In this document: positions 1 to 11,459 of the stretch, piece by piece | Layout: each line of letters starts with the position of its first letter | Position numbering within the stretch: the first letter of the stretch is position 1 | DNA from: Selaginella moellendorffii | Taxonomy: Eukaryota; Streptophyta; Lycopodiopsida; Selaginellales; Selaginellaceae | NCBI RefSeq assembly: GCF_000143415.4 | Contig: NW_003314289.1 | Span: forward strand, 1,358,293 to 1,422,292 | Direction of reading: 5' to 3' | Length of the DNA stretch: 64,000 nt | Program-made: the position numbers and the translations under genes | Notes under the pieces: model-generated | Databases searched by the model: none | The model's input: only the letters and a program-made list of their open reading frames with translations | What the model was told of the DNA's origin: nothing

Positions 1-600
1 CGGAATGTAGAGATTGTCCTGAACACAATGGTGTTGGTCCTGTGTCCAAATTCACAATTTAGTGTCATTCCATATTTAGTAAGCTTTGAGTTAATCCTCT
101 TGGTACTAAGAATGGCTAAGGGTGAAAGCCCAAAGCATGCGTTACTCAAGAAAGGGGGGTTCCAAATGTATAGTAAAAATAGTAGGTAGGTTAGGCATGG
201 ACGACTAACTTGAGGTATAATTTAATTCTTGCTTGCATGCCTATCCTTGTTTTGCATTTAGATTATGTCTAAGCCCAAATTCCACACAATCCTTATTCTT
301 GCATTACGCCATTGGTATATTAAAAAAATGTTAAATTCCATCTGGCTCCATTTTGCATGTTAATCCTAGCATTCGTGCTCTAGTTCCTTCGCTCCTTGGT
401 TGCAAGTTTAGGAATTTAGCTTCATACTTTCATTCAGTGGCCTAAAATTTTGAAACTTAGATTCCACTCTCTTGTTATTAGACATGTGGCATGTGGCACA
501 TGGCATGAGATATATGGCACATAAAAAGTTTATATTCCCCTTCATGGTTATCCTATGGTAAATCATCATAAGGTAAAGGATGAAAACCATATGTGCTACA
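1..600 (+). repeat. Dispersed AT-rich repeat R1, left copy
   Basis: This non-coding stretch recurs in the same orientation at about 55600-56340. Shared landmarks in the same order are AATGTAGAGATTGT, GTTCCAAATGTATAGTAAA, GTTAGGCATGG, CTTGCTTGCATGCCT, a run of CATGTGGCA-like words and GGATGAAAACCAT. The copy begins at the window edge, so it probably extends to the left. No terminal repeats, coding domain or target-site duplication are visible, so the element class is unknown. The right copy carries an extra block of about 100 bp near its middle. Confidence 0.75.
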
Positions 601-1320
601 CATGCTTTGAATTACTCATCTTTCCATCCATTTCCCTCCATTATCACATCTTCTTTCACTTTCTATCATTGGGCAATATGTATTTTGTGGAGATTTGAGA
701 AATTTGAAAGTTATGATCTAAATTAAAGTCTTTACTTTGGGTTTTGATTTTTTCTATCTTTCTCTTGCTTTATTTTTTTTAATTGTATTCTCTCACCTTT
801 TCCTATGTTTTTTGTCCCTTTCTCATTCTTTTTTTTGCTAGATGACGAGTCTAATTTGGCTATAAAGTTTCTCACTAGGTTTTTCCCTTTATCTTCAAAT
901 TTTATCTTCTTTATTTTTATATTTTCTCTCTCTAGGTTTTATTGTATCTTGGAGTATAAAGATTCTCTAAATATTCTCTCTAGGGAATATTCCTAGAGTG
1001 TGAGGGAGGATATTCTATATAGGGGTATATACCTTTCTTCTCCTACAAATTAAAGGTATAAGGAGGAGGATGAGTGAGTAATTAATAATATATCTTTGAG
1101 CTGAGGAGTTTCTTGCCATGTTTTGAGTGTGTTTGAGAGTGAGAGGTGTGCTAGTGTCACAAGGACATCCAACTAAAACTTCCAAAATGCAATTTGTTTA
1201 CTTTTAGCCAAGCACAATATAATATGCCATCAAAGACGATATTCAAATGCCCCCTTACAACATTTTGACTGCTATGGTATCCAATATTGGAGCATTTATC
1301 TAAGGATCAAGACAATTGAG
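600..1320 (+). repeat. Dispersed repeat R3, copy with an insertion
   Basis: Bases 620-740 and about 1180-1300 together match the shorter, continuous stretch 6327-6570. Landmarks are CCCTCCATTATCACA, the ATCATTG..GCAA segment and AATATNCCATC followed by ATATTCAAA. The roughly 440 bp between the two halves is present only here. It is T-rich and contains no convincing gene. Either this copy gained an insertion or the other copy lost a segment. Confidence 0.6.
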
Positions 1321-2369
1321 CAGCCCTAACCACTCTCTAGATGCAGTAAAATATGGTTTTACATCCTACAAGCCTTAATATTAATCTCCCAATGCAACAT
1401 GATCATCAATTTGCAATAGGGCAAACCACTAACAATCTAGCCTTTACAACATTATGTTGCATATGACCCAGCAACAGTGGAGTGTTTATTAGTAGCAAAC
1501 ACATTCTATTATAAAGAAGGAAGAATGGATAAAAGATGGGTGTTGCAATTGGAATCATATGCATTTTCCTTACATTATACTATTCTTTTATAGGTACTAT
1601 GTTAAATATCAAGCCCCCATCATGCTAATGGACATAGCTAAAGCACAATTAGTGGACAAGGATGTTCTTATTGAAGGTAACTTTCATTCTTGTAGTATAG
1701 ACTATGATGGTCTCAAACAATGATGATATTTTTGGGCTGTAAGATGGTTTTGGGCTAATTTTTTCTAAAGTCTTAAAATTAAACTTCTCAAGAAGTTGTA
1801 CTACTCAAATTTAAAGATAATTAATCCCAAATATCCTAAGATCCTTAACCATTTAGAAAAAAGGATTTTTAGCCCTTTCCTTCTATATTTGAACCTTAAT
1901 AATATGTTTTTTAAATAATTTTTATTTCTTACACCCTTTTATATAACTATGTGAAATTCAGGTGTACTCTAGGTTGGAGCCATAGATTCCTTCAATTGCA
2001 GTATCATTAAATACTAAGTTAGGGCCGTGTAATATTATTAATTTTTCTACACTATATAGACAAGGATCTCATCCTATACTCACTTATCTTCTTTGAATTT
2101 CTTCAAATCAATTACTCACAAGCTATAGTATTATAAAGATTCTTAAGATTCTAGAAATGCCCAATGTTAAAGAGTTGGATATGTTAGATGAACATATATA
2201 ACCTTCTAAAGAGTTTTATGCCACATCTAAGAAGGAATTAAGCCTTTAGAGTAAAAACCAATAATATCTAAGATTTCTTGTTGGTTTGCATAGCTTTGTC
2301 AAAGTCTTTTATGCACTTATTATATATTTTCTAAGCTCAAAAATTAATTCCCTAATTGAAACTAAAATA
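1321..2369. other. AT-rich intergenic DNA with one R4 motif copy
   Basis: No coding potential is visible on either strand. About 1770-1925 carries one copy of the R4 motif described at 53900, including an AATCCCAAATATCC-like core and the CTTTCCTTCTATATTTGAAC tail. The rest is unremarkable AT-rich sequence. Confidence 0.5.

Positions 2370-2416
<47 letters not shown>
2370..2416. repeat. (TA)n microsatellite
   Basis: An uninterrupted TA dinucleotide run of about 47 bp, followed by a short CA-rich stretch. It lies about 200 bp beyond the 3' end of the minus-strand knottin-like gene. Confidence 0.95.
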
Positions 2417-2422
<6 letters not shown>

Positions 2423-2622
2423 AACACACACACCACTACATATAAACAAAGAAATTATTAAAAATAATACTTATAAATTTAATGATTTGTATTGAATTAA
2501 AGGTACAAAGTGAAGAACTGATCTCAGTTAATTATTTATTCTTAGTCATTTATTTATAATTATTTATTTAAAATTTTCTTTAAAACCCATCTCCACCATT
2601 ACCTTTAAATAATCCATTTTTC

Positions 2623-2976
2623 TTATATTAGACCTCCACCACCTTCTCCACTTCCTGGACCTCCAAGACCTCCACCACCTTCTCCACTTCCTGGACCTCC
2701 AAGACCTCCACCACCTTCTCCACTTCCTGGACCTCCAAGACTTCCACCACCTACTTCACCACCTCTTGGATTTCCACCACCACCACCACCATCACTACCA
2801 CCACATAAATTTGTATCCATATCAGGGTCATCTTTACAAATACTATCAAAACAAGCAATATCTCCTTTACAATCATCATGGCTTGAACAAGATTCGCCAC
2901 ATGTTTTCAGTCTTGCATCTATAACAAAAAATAAACTTATCATCGCAAAGAGCAAAGCATAATTATAAGCCCTCAT
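2623..2976 (-). CDS. Secreted knottin-like (carboxypeptidase-inhibitor-like) protein with Gly-rich repeat tail
   Basis: A 117-residue single-exon ORF. Residues 1-20 form a clear signal peptide (MRAYNYALLFAMISLFFVID). A compact domain with six cysteines follows (about residues 24-60), spaced C-x3-C-x5-C-x5-C-x4-C-x10-C with an SSHDDCKG core. This resembles the potato metallocarboxypeptidase inhibitor knottin (C-x3-C-x5-C, HDDC motif), but that is recalled from family knowledge and no search was run. From about residue 61 the protein turns glycine-rich and carries three tandem copies of GGGGLGGPGSGE. The ATG chosen starts directly at the signal peptide. The ORF is alone in an AT-rich repeat block; an AT-rich stretch with no other gene lies upstream. 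The target enzyme and the inhibitor role are inference. A pseudogene or a young lineage-specific gene is also possible. Confidence 0.6.
   Translation of the reverse strand: MRAYNYALLFAMISLFFVIDARLKTCGESCSSHDDCKGDIACFDSICKDDPDMDTNLCGGSDGGGGGGNPRGGEVGGGSLGGPGSGEGGGGLGGPGSGEGGGGLGGPGSGEGGGGLI
2637..2748. repeat. 36-bp coding tandem repeat in the knottin-like gene
   Basis: About three near-identical 36-bp units, seen on the plus strand as CCACCACCTTCTCCACTTCC followed by TGGACCTCCAAGA. They encode the GGGGLGGPGSGE repeats. Near-identity at DNA level suggests recent expansion. Confidence 0.85.
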
Positions 2977-5900
2977 ATTGAATTAGGAGGTTGATTTCAT
3001 TACTAATCAAACAACCTTCTTTTATACTACAAAAATAATTAATAATTTCTCAATTATCTTGTCTTTTTCTTTATTACTTTGAAATATATTTATATTTAAA
3101 TAAAGTTTTATAATTTTATCAATAAATTATATAAACTATTGCAAACAAAATGTGTTTTTTTTTAAATTAAATATAAAAAGTTATAAAAATATTTATGTGA
3201 AGATGATAACTAAAGGTAAAGACATGTTTTGAGAAAATAATAAAGAGAAAGACAAAGTAATTATATAGTTTAAATAATTTTTGTTTTATTAGCAACCAAC
3301 TACTCTCTTAATTTGAAATGGGCTTATAATTATTTTTCTCTTTGCATAATAAGCTTATTTTTAGTTGTAGAAGAAAACTTCCAATGCATTTGAAATGGGC
3401 TTATAATTTTTTTTCTCTTTGCATAATATAGTTGTAGAAGAATAACTTCCTAGTCTTTTTTTGGAACATTTTCCCTTGCCTATGATCTTTTTTGTTTGTA
3501 AGCTGCTTGTAGTAGTTGTTCTTTCTCCAAGTCTTGCAAGCAGTGGCCAAGTTGATTGCAAGAGAGATATTAAAAAAAATCACAAGAAGACAAAACATTG
3601 ATTTTGTTGCATTGATGGGCACACATTGGATGGTTCAAATTCTAGATTGTTACATTACTTGGGATGGTCAAAAATTTATATAGTGAATTTTAAGGTAAAG
3701 TGTTGGATTATTTAAATCTAACAGTTGAAACTTTACACAGCTGTGCTCATGTGTGAGGCATGAATTCAAACTAATCCTCTTAAATTAAGTTCAATAAAAA
3801 CTATTATACTTAATGTGTATTCTAACAATGCATATCCTAAATGCTGAATTGGTATGGTGTGCAATTTGTAAGGCACACAACACTTGACGGTGTGATATGC
3901 CACCATTGCCAATTGGCACTATCTGATTAGTTCTTTGGTATATGAGTTTCTTATATACATGGATGATGCTTTGATGGGTATCTGTAATGGAAACCATGAG
4001 TCATAGAATGTATGCATGGATACCATATACATTCATAGCATTCATCAGTCATGAGTTCTTCCAAGCTTATGTGTTCCAAACCTAAAGGTAGGGATTGGTC
4101 TTTGGTTAGGGTCCAGATGCAAGGCATGTTGACTGCAGTGGCATATTTGGATGTGAAGATTTTTGCTACACAATTTTATGCCCTTTAGTTTATATATTAT
4201 CCTCCCATTTGTAGTTTGGTTCAATCCATAAATAAGAATAAGGCTGTTGACAAGTATAGGAGATTCAGAATGAGTAAGCTTATATATAGTTAAATTGAAT
4301 CTCTAACCTATGTGAGATGCAAGATGAGGACACTTTATCCCTCTTCATCTTTGCTTCTAACACTGCCTTCAATGTTGAAAAAGTGATGTTCTCTCGTAAG
4401 AAGAAATTTCCCACTTTTGCTCGTCTCACTAATTTTTTAAAATTTACATACATTTGAGACCTCTTTATCTATAAGAGGATTTTGCTAGTCTAGATGCATG
4501 TACCACCTGGTTACATGTCAAGATTTCTTGAGATAAAAACTACAAGGTACCTAACAAATTATCTCAAAATTACAAGGCCAATGTTATAGAATCCCAAATT
4601 AGAGGGGAATATAAAACAGATTACCAGTAGAGGAGGTTTTGAGTCAGGTATGGACTAATGTAACTATGAATTATACCGGCATAAAGTGGAGTGCTATCAA
4701 CTTCCAATCTAGTTGTCAAATAGTAGGTTATAGATTCAACTACTAACAAGTTTGTGAAACATTGGGAATGCATGATTTGGCTTGGCTATAGCAAAGGCAT
4801 CTATTTAGAATTCCAAGATAGATTGACACAAATGTGAATCCTTATGTGCTGTGCCATATAGACTATGAGTAAATTTCCTTGTAGTAATTTGTGATTTACA
4901 TACTCATTGTGCCAGCATATTACAAGCTTGTATCTTATAGATTCTACATTCATGCTTTGATATGTGGAGCAACTCATTACATAACTACTTGCAAGCTCAA
5001 AAAAAATAGATGCAATTTTCAACACATATATGCAGTTTGTATGTAGATTTGGCCAGCCCAAATGAATTAGGAGTGATAATGCTCATAAACGTAATGCAGT
5101 AGAGAATGATATGGTATGTTATTGGGGTCCTCAAGTCAAGTGTTTTATTCACGGGACTTTGACAAAAACCTAGATCTACCTTCAATATTCTTTTTCACAA
5201 CTTCAATACTTTTCAGCAAGACTCCTAGACATTAGAGATTCCTTTGGCACTCTTCTATATGGGATGCTAGAGAGAGTGCATTCATTAGCTTTGAGCTTTC
5301 CACTCATGTAACTTTTAAAGGCAACACCACTTTGTGTGACCCCAAACTTCTAAAGGCAATCTAGGATGACCCTAGCTTGTCATCAGTGCCCTCCTCTATC
5401 ATTCAAGATTACTTAGGTACAATATGGCTTTTGGGGTAGCAATGCACATTTTAGGCTTCACTTTGACATCCATAACGACTTGGCTCAGCCAATTCTAGCA
5501 TGGCATGTGTTGGAGTTTCTAGCCTTCTTAGGCTTGGAAAGACATCATCATGCAAGGCCTTACTCCACCACCATCTACACTTGTAGTGACTTCTTTTTCA
5601 TTCTCTTTGTTTTTTTATTTTCTCCAGCTTTTTCTTTTCTTTGTTCTTTCACTTTGTTTTTTTTATTGTCCTAGATTCATCATAAAGTAGATTTGTGCTT
5701 GGTCATAATTTCTCTATGTGGCATTAATCTTGATTGTTTGGAAGCTCAAGTTTTTCTAAGTTTTACTATTGATATTCAACTTTGTCTTTACATCACTTCC
5801 ATCACATTTTCCCTCCCATTTCTCTACACTTTTCATAGTCATTATTTGCATTTCTATTCATTATCTACACCATTGCCCGTTCTTTCCACATTAACTCTTT

Positions 5901-6326
5901 CATCTTTCCAATACCATGGTTTAGTTTAGCATTCTTCAGTGTTTTACAAGCATAGAGTATTCACATAGATAGCCTTCATCATTTAGCAAAGTTTCCATAG
6001 GAGATACACAATCAACTCCAACTTATAGTAGTAACCTTCTTGAACACTACAATGTAAAAGTGGAAGCAAAAGCTTTTAGTGGCTGGTTAAGCCTTATGCA
6101 CAAACATCCAGGTATGTTCCACAGTATAGTTATTTTCCCTCCCATTTCTATTAATTTCTAGTAACTTCTTCAGGTAAAGGTTTTTAGTTTGCAACATTCC
6201 AATATATCATTGTAGAGAGTTCTAATTTTGGCAAGATTCAATTGGTTGTTTTGGAAAGTTCTTCATTATAGATTGTGCCTGACATCCTTCTTGACCAATC
6301 ATTGGTATTTCCATACCTTGAGGCAC
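2977..6326. other. Gene-poor AT-rich region
   Basis: No gene is supported here. Short ORFs (for example 3361-3622 minus, 4801-5185 minus, 5480-5929 plus) have AT-driven composition, no recognisable domain and no splice context. The 3361-3440 segment contains two near copies of a phrase built around GAAATGGGCTTATAATT (also at 3318), about 75 bp apart. Confidence 0.5.
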
Positions 6327-6570
6327 TCATTTTTCCACCCATTTCCCTCCATTATCACACTTTTTTGCACTTTTCATCATTGAGCAACACAATTCCTTAC
6401 CATGGCAAAGCTTTAGGAGACTTGTGGTATTTCTTGGAGGTTTAAGAAATTTAGAGGCTGTGATCCAAGTTAAAATCTCTACTTGCAAGCATAGTGCAAT
6501 ATACCATCTAAAACCATATTCAAAAACCCTATTATAACATTCCAACTGCCATTATGTCCAAGGATCACTA
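6327..6570 (+). repeat. Dispersed repeat R3, uninterrupted copy
   Basis: Matches 620-740 joined to 1180-1300 and shows the uninterrupted arrangement of that repeat. The 72-codon minus-strand ORF overlapping it (6327-6545) has no recognisable domain and is not called as a gene. Confidence 0.6.
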
Positions 6571-6939
6571 ATTAAATAACCTCATGTTTAATATTATTAA
6601 ATAATCCAATTGATCAATAATTATAAACATGTTTATAAGTTAAAATCAAGATTAATATTATTGTATATCAACCATTAAATAGTAGAAAAAATAAAATATA
6701 CTAGGAAGTGTTTAAGAAAGTTTATAAACTATAAATAAAATATAAAAAACTTAATTTGAATGTGCTTAAAATACTCAAGCATATTCTAGATATATCCAGT
6801 AGTACCCTAGTCCCTTACTAGTCTAGTTATTAAAGACTAGTCCAAAAATTCATTTTGCAACCTTTTCAATGGGTTGAAGTATGGTTTGTTAATTGAGAGT
6901 TTAGTTGGTTATGTGGGGGGGGGAGCTAAGTGTATTCCA

Positions 6940-7930
6940 TTTTACTTTAGTCACTTGACCACATTTTTAACCATTTAGAAAAGTTTTAATTACAACCTTT
7001 ATAAATCTTTATCCCAACTTAGAGTATTTGCTGAGACCCCAAAAGTGGCTTTCAAGCTACATTACCTTCACATTTGGTCTAAGTGCTTTATGTGTCTGAG
7101 TCCCACTATAAGCATTTAAAAGCACCACTAACATCTTAGCCCATTATGTTAAGGATATGTTCATCCACACTTGTCTCATTAGTAGTCTAAGGCAATTAAC
7201 ACCACATTTTCATCTTTTGAAGACTAAGCCATCTATTCATAAATGGTCATTCTATAACCATATTTTAACATCCTTAGGATGCCTCAAAATATAAGGAACA
7301 CCATCCCCTAATATCCTTTTTTCAATCCTTATAAATTCCCTTTCCATCTATAAAAGTGCTCACTAATACCACCACTTAGTTAAAGCCTAAAGGCCCTTCC
7401 ACTAAATCCCACTAATCTTTAGGACTTCTTCACCATGTAACCATCCCTACCATTTATATTCCTTTTTATAGTTTAGGGCTTCCCTAGCCTAAAGTAAGCC
7501 TTATGAATACTCCCTTCAGCTTTTGCCATTAAAGTGCCGTAGCCATATGGCTAGAACAAGGTCTTGATAAGCCATACAAGGTATTTAAATAAGCAATACC
7601 ACCTACACTTAGATTGAGAATATTGATCATTCAATCTCCTTGGGGAGTTAAAGTCAACTCTTGAACACTTTACCAAGTCACTTCACTTTTCCATCCATGC
7701 TCACTCTAATTGTGGACTCTCTAGTGTTTGTATCATCACCCACCACGTGGGTATAACTTTCTCGGCCTCATTGACCTTCTTTGGCCATATTATTAGAGTT
7801 CTTTCCCGTTTTACCAAACCGTTTAAAGTCTAGGAAATGATAACTTTGGGCTTTCACTCTCAAATTCAAACTTGGACTTAAACTTGGTTTTGGTCTTGGT
7901 CTCGGTCTCAATCTTGGTCTTGGTCTCAGC
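6940..7930 (-). repeat. Dispersed repeat R2, inverted copy of 56.7-58.1 kb
   Basis: Read on the minus strand, this block aligns in order with 56690-58060 on the plus strand. Shared phrases include AGTAAAGTGTTCAAGAGTT, the GTGGTGGTATT segment, GGCATCCTAA followed by a GATGACCA-like segment, and GACAAGTGTG followed by a GATAT segment. Divergence is clear but colinearity holds for about 1 kb. Both copies have low-complexity strings around the word CCAAG or CTTGG at the same end. No transposon domain is visible, so this could be the non-coding part of a larger element. Confidence 0.7.
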
Positions 7931-7959
7931 ACCAAACATAATTTCTCAGATAAAATATG

Positions 7960-8790
7960 ATATCACAACACTTAGTAAAACCTAGGCTCACCTGCCAGAA
8001 TTGCCAAGGTTTGCTCTCTTCTCAACTTGGGAGCCATTATAGATCTAGAGGCATTGCAGTCTATGCACAAAGAATGTCCCTCCCCTCTTTACAGCTTTTG
8101 GAAATAGATCCAGATCACCACTACATACCATTAAGGTTGTAGCTCCAAACCCATAAAGATGCTGTCATAATCTTCTATTACTTCCCTACCAGCTGAATTC
8201 ATGAGCAGCTAGAGCCTTATACCTATAGATGCACTAGAATTACTAAAATGAAATGGTGATCCTTTGATGACCAAGCTTCTTGATTGCAGACATGATGCCA
8301 AGGTGGTGAACCTCAGGGATATGAATGCCTACACTAGGAGTTCAGAAGTTACACTTGGCGATGAAGAGGGAAACCCTAGCCCAACCATGGCAGGAAAAAA
8401 ACTTATGGAGACATGCTTGACATATGACTTGATTATCCTCAATGGTACACTACCATGGCCACACATAGAGCAATATACATGTCAGGCCAATCAAGGGAAT
8501 AGTACCATGGATTACACCCTCATAGACCACACCTTGGTACCTAAGGTGATGGATTTCCATCTCCAAACATGCCTGATCTAGAAATGGCAGATCATGCTCC
8601 ATAGGGAGTATCCTTGAGGATACCATCTGTCATCACTGCTCCAAGAGAACTTTCAACCTCCATCACATATAAATTGATAGATGATTGCTATGAAGTGTAT
8701 GCAAAATGGGTACAAGATCTCTGGAAGGCCTCAGCCCCTATCACACAGCAAGAAGAGTATACAAAACTCTTGGTTAGTGGCTTAATTCAC
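7960..8790 (+). mobile_element. Degenerate LINE-type retrotransposon, endonuclease part
   Basis: The frame opening at 8264 reads RDMNAYTRSSEV, then LMETCLTYDLIILNGTLP, then a YTCQANQG segment and MDYTLIDHTLV. This is the order of the apurinic-type endonuclease of non-LTR retrotransposons (the GDxNAR-like block, the LNG block, then the D-Y block). The preceding ORF, ending EIDPDHHYIPLRL, fits the upstream part. Stops and frame changes show decay. The same element resumes at about 11460 with its reverse transcriptase part; the DNA in between is an inserted MULE. Confidence 0.65.
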
Positions 8791-8825
8791 TTTTCCATGG
8801 CACCTCCCATTAAACACCATCCTAA

Positions 8826-8829
<4 letters not shown>

Positions 8830-8864
<35 letters not shown>
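8830..8864. repeat. (CT)n microsatellite inside the MULE left arm
   Basis: A pure CT run of about 35 bp that lies only in the left inverted repeat. The right arm has CTCTCGCTCCACTTA at the matching place, so the run arose after insertion. Confidence 0.9.
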
Positions 8865-8866
<2 letters not shown>

Positions 8867-9899
8867 CCTGGCATTGATGTGGCATTAGGCCTTCTTTTTG
8901 TTTTTTCTCCAATGCACTCCCTCTCCCATCCATCGCTGCTATGCCCTCCTGCCCTTGGCTATCGCCCGACTGCAGCTCCCGCCCACCTGACCACACTCCT
9001 GCCCACCCACCGCCTGCCCACATGTCTGCCCACGCCCAACATGCACCCTAATTATTTCTGCATGGCCACAGACCCAACACTTAACCAAATTTCAATCATG
9101 CATGGATGCCTTTCTACATGGCCAATGCCAAACACTTTTGGTGTCATGGATGACCATGATCACTAGCTATGGTATTATGAAATCTTCTCACTAATTTAAA
9201 GATAAGCAATGCAAGTATGTAAAGAGTTTGTTTTTATATTTATTCTTTGCTAAGATTAAATTTTTTGTTTAAAGAGTTTTTCTTTCTTGTCTTCCTATAC
9301 CTAGTTAAAGAAGTTGCTTTTGACTACTAAAAGCTTTTCTTTTACTTATAATTCTTTCCACCAAAGGTTTTTGCCTGTTTCAAGGATGTACCATAACTAT
9401 CAATGTGCTGTTGAAATTCTGTTGAAAAAAAAAAAAAAAAGCTTCTTCATAGATACAAAAGTTTCTTCATCAGAAAGATTTTGTAAGATATCCATCATCT
9501 TTTGCTACAATATCATTTTTGTAACTTTTGATGGAGTGATATTTTCCTGCTCAATATCTAAAATTTGTTTAGTGTAAATTACCTCTATAGTAATCTTTAG
9601 CTGAATTTCTTGTTGATGTTGTATATTTCGATAGATATCTTTCTACTTAAAATTCATATATATTAGTATATAAAATATGCTAGTTTACCTCTATTGTTGT
9701 CCCTAACTGAATTTTTTGCTCATAATAAACATTTTGATAGATATTTTCCTGCTCAAATTTTTATAAGAATTTTAAAATTTTAATTAATAAGTAAATTACC
9801 TCTATCATAGCTTCCAAGTCAAGTGCTTTAAAATCTTTATAAAAATAAAATATAACTTTATATAAAAGAAAAATAAATAAATTATATCATATCAAATTA

Positions 9900-11090
9900 A
9901 TTACCTTATAGCATTAATCTCTATTTCAACATCATCAATCATTATTGTATATGGTTTCCAATCTGACATATGAAGTTAAAACCCATGCAATTGGAATGCC
10001 ATTTCCATGATAATCAAAAGCAAACATAGTGTATAATGGGAACTATAAATTATTAAATATTATTGACTTAAAAAAAATAAAAAATTTTACCTTGTAGTGA
10101 TTAGTTCCAAAAGTTGCATCAAGATTCAAAAAAATATTATTTACAAATTCTACCATCTTTTGCAACTGCCAAGTTGTTTGAATCTCAATGGTAAAACAAT
10201 CTTTACTTTGATCACCTTTTTTATAGAAAAATATTTTCTCAGGATTTATGTTCTTCCAAATACGTACACTTTATGCATCATTCTTATGTATTCGATAAGT
10301 TGAAAGTAAATACTTCCTATACAAATTATTGATATCCTACATAGTTAGAAAATCATCTCAACAAGGAAGTTCACTAGCTGATTTGTTCCTTCCTACAATC
10401 TATATATTCTCATTATAAATCTGATTGAAATCTTGTTGGATCATATGAATCACCCAATTTCAAATATCTACTGAAAGCTTTTAAGAAAATAATGATTTTC
10501 CTCCAATTGAATCAAGTTGACCATGAAAAAGAATCCCATTCTTATCAAAATGCTCTCTATAATAATATGTAATCTGCACATAATCAAGCTATTTGTAAAT
10601 TTGTTTGACTAAAAAATTGCAAAGTCACCTTTGCTTATTAAAACTTTGACTTGGTCTACTTCCAGATCCTGACTTTGGTGTAGATTTAGCAAATGTTTCA
10701 TAAGAATCTTGTTTTCTATATTCATACCAATACCTGTGTCAAAAAGTTAATAATTATAATTTGTTAAAAAAAATATACCTGATTAATGATAAAAAGTTTG
10801 TGTTTTTGGGTCATTTTAAATCTCTAGAATTATGATTTTTGTTGGAAAATCACTAAAAATCCACTCCATCATCCCTTCTCCTCTCACCATTAAAAACTTA
10901 TTTACATCCTTGTATAATATATACACAATAAGAGTTATAGTTTCATTTGATTTAGACAAAATCCAATCTAAATCATCTGCACAAAAATAATCCTTTTCAT
11001 GAAATTCTTTCACTTCATCAAGCTTAAATGATTTTCTTGAATCAATATGAAGTTGAATTGATTATTTACCTCTGAAAATTGATGTGCTAC
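9900..11090 (-). pseudogene. MULE transposase, decayed
   Basis: On the minus strand about 10170-10100 reads TIEIQTTWQLQKM then NIFLNLDATFGTNHYK. After a short spacer, about 10030-9965 reads PLYTMFAFDYHGNGIPIAWV. This is the plant MULE transposase core: DATFGTN carries the first catalytic Asp, and the next block is a conserved strand. Further upstream, ENIF and NLYRKYLLSTYRIHKNDAK fit the same family, and 11013-10816 may be an N-terminal part. Stops and frame changes interrupt the reading, and the later catalytic residues were not recognised. It is likely non-autonomous now. Confidence 0.65.
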
Positions 11091-11329
11091 CACCATGCTT
11101 GATTGTGGAAGAAATAGAAGTCAATTATAAGGGCAACTAGGCATGAATTTGGCTGTGGAAATAATTAGGGTGCATGCTGGGTGTGGGCAGACGTGCATGT
11201 GGGCGAGTGCAGTGGTGATGGATGGGAGAGGGAGTGCACTGGAGAAAAAACAAAAAGAAGGCCTGATGCCACATCACTGCCAGATAAGTGGAGCGAGAGT
11301 GAATCAGAATGGTGTTTAACAGGAGGCTC

Positions 11330-11429
11330 CCACTACAGAGAGTTGGGGAACCTAAGATGGCATTGAGTGGAGTGCCATGGAAGCCTCCCATTAATGACAT
11401 TCTAGGTTCCCCAACTCCCTGTGGTGGGA
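11330..11429. repeat. Imperfect 31-bp inverted repeat around a 38-bp loop
   Basis: The arms 11330-11360 and 11399-11429 are near-perfect reverse complements, sharing GAGTTGGGGAACCTA. They bracket a 38-bp core. The structure sits at the outer edge of the MULE right arm and could be a tiny MITE or a by-product of insertion. Confidence 0.7.
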
Positions 11430-11459
11430 TGAGAATGCCAAAAATGGCATGCATTAAAG

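Larger units (their letters stand above)
8795..11335 (-). mobile_element. Mutator-like element (MULE) with long terminal inverted repeats
   Basis: The termini are inverted repeats. 8795-9066 reads on the plus strand like the reverse complement of about 11152-11330, sharing TTAAACACCAT, GATGTGGCAT followed by CAGGCC or TAGGCC, CTTCTTTTTGTTTTTTCTCC, GCACTCCCTCTCCCATCCAT and CATGCACCCTAATTATTT. The left arm is longer, through a (CT)n expansion and a GC-rich insertion. Between the arms the minus strand carries a decayed transposase. Long arms of this size with a transposase between them are typical of MULEs. The 9-bp target duplication expected for the family could not be defined by eye. The element interrupts a LINE. 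Confidence 0.75.

Noticed and set aside
5480-5929. Hydrophobic plus-strand ORFs that resemble membrane peptides
   Set aside because: Phe/Leu/Ser richness follows from T/C-rich DNA. No family motif and no conserved boundaries.
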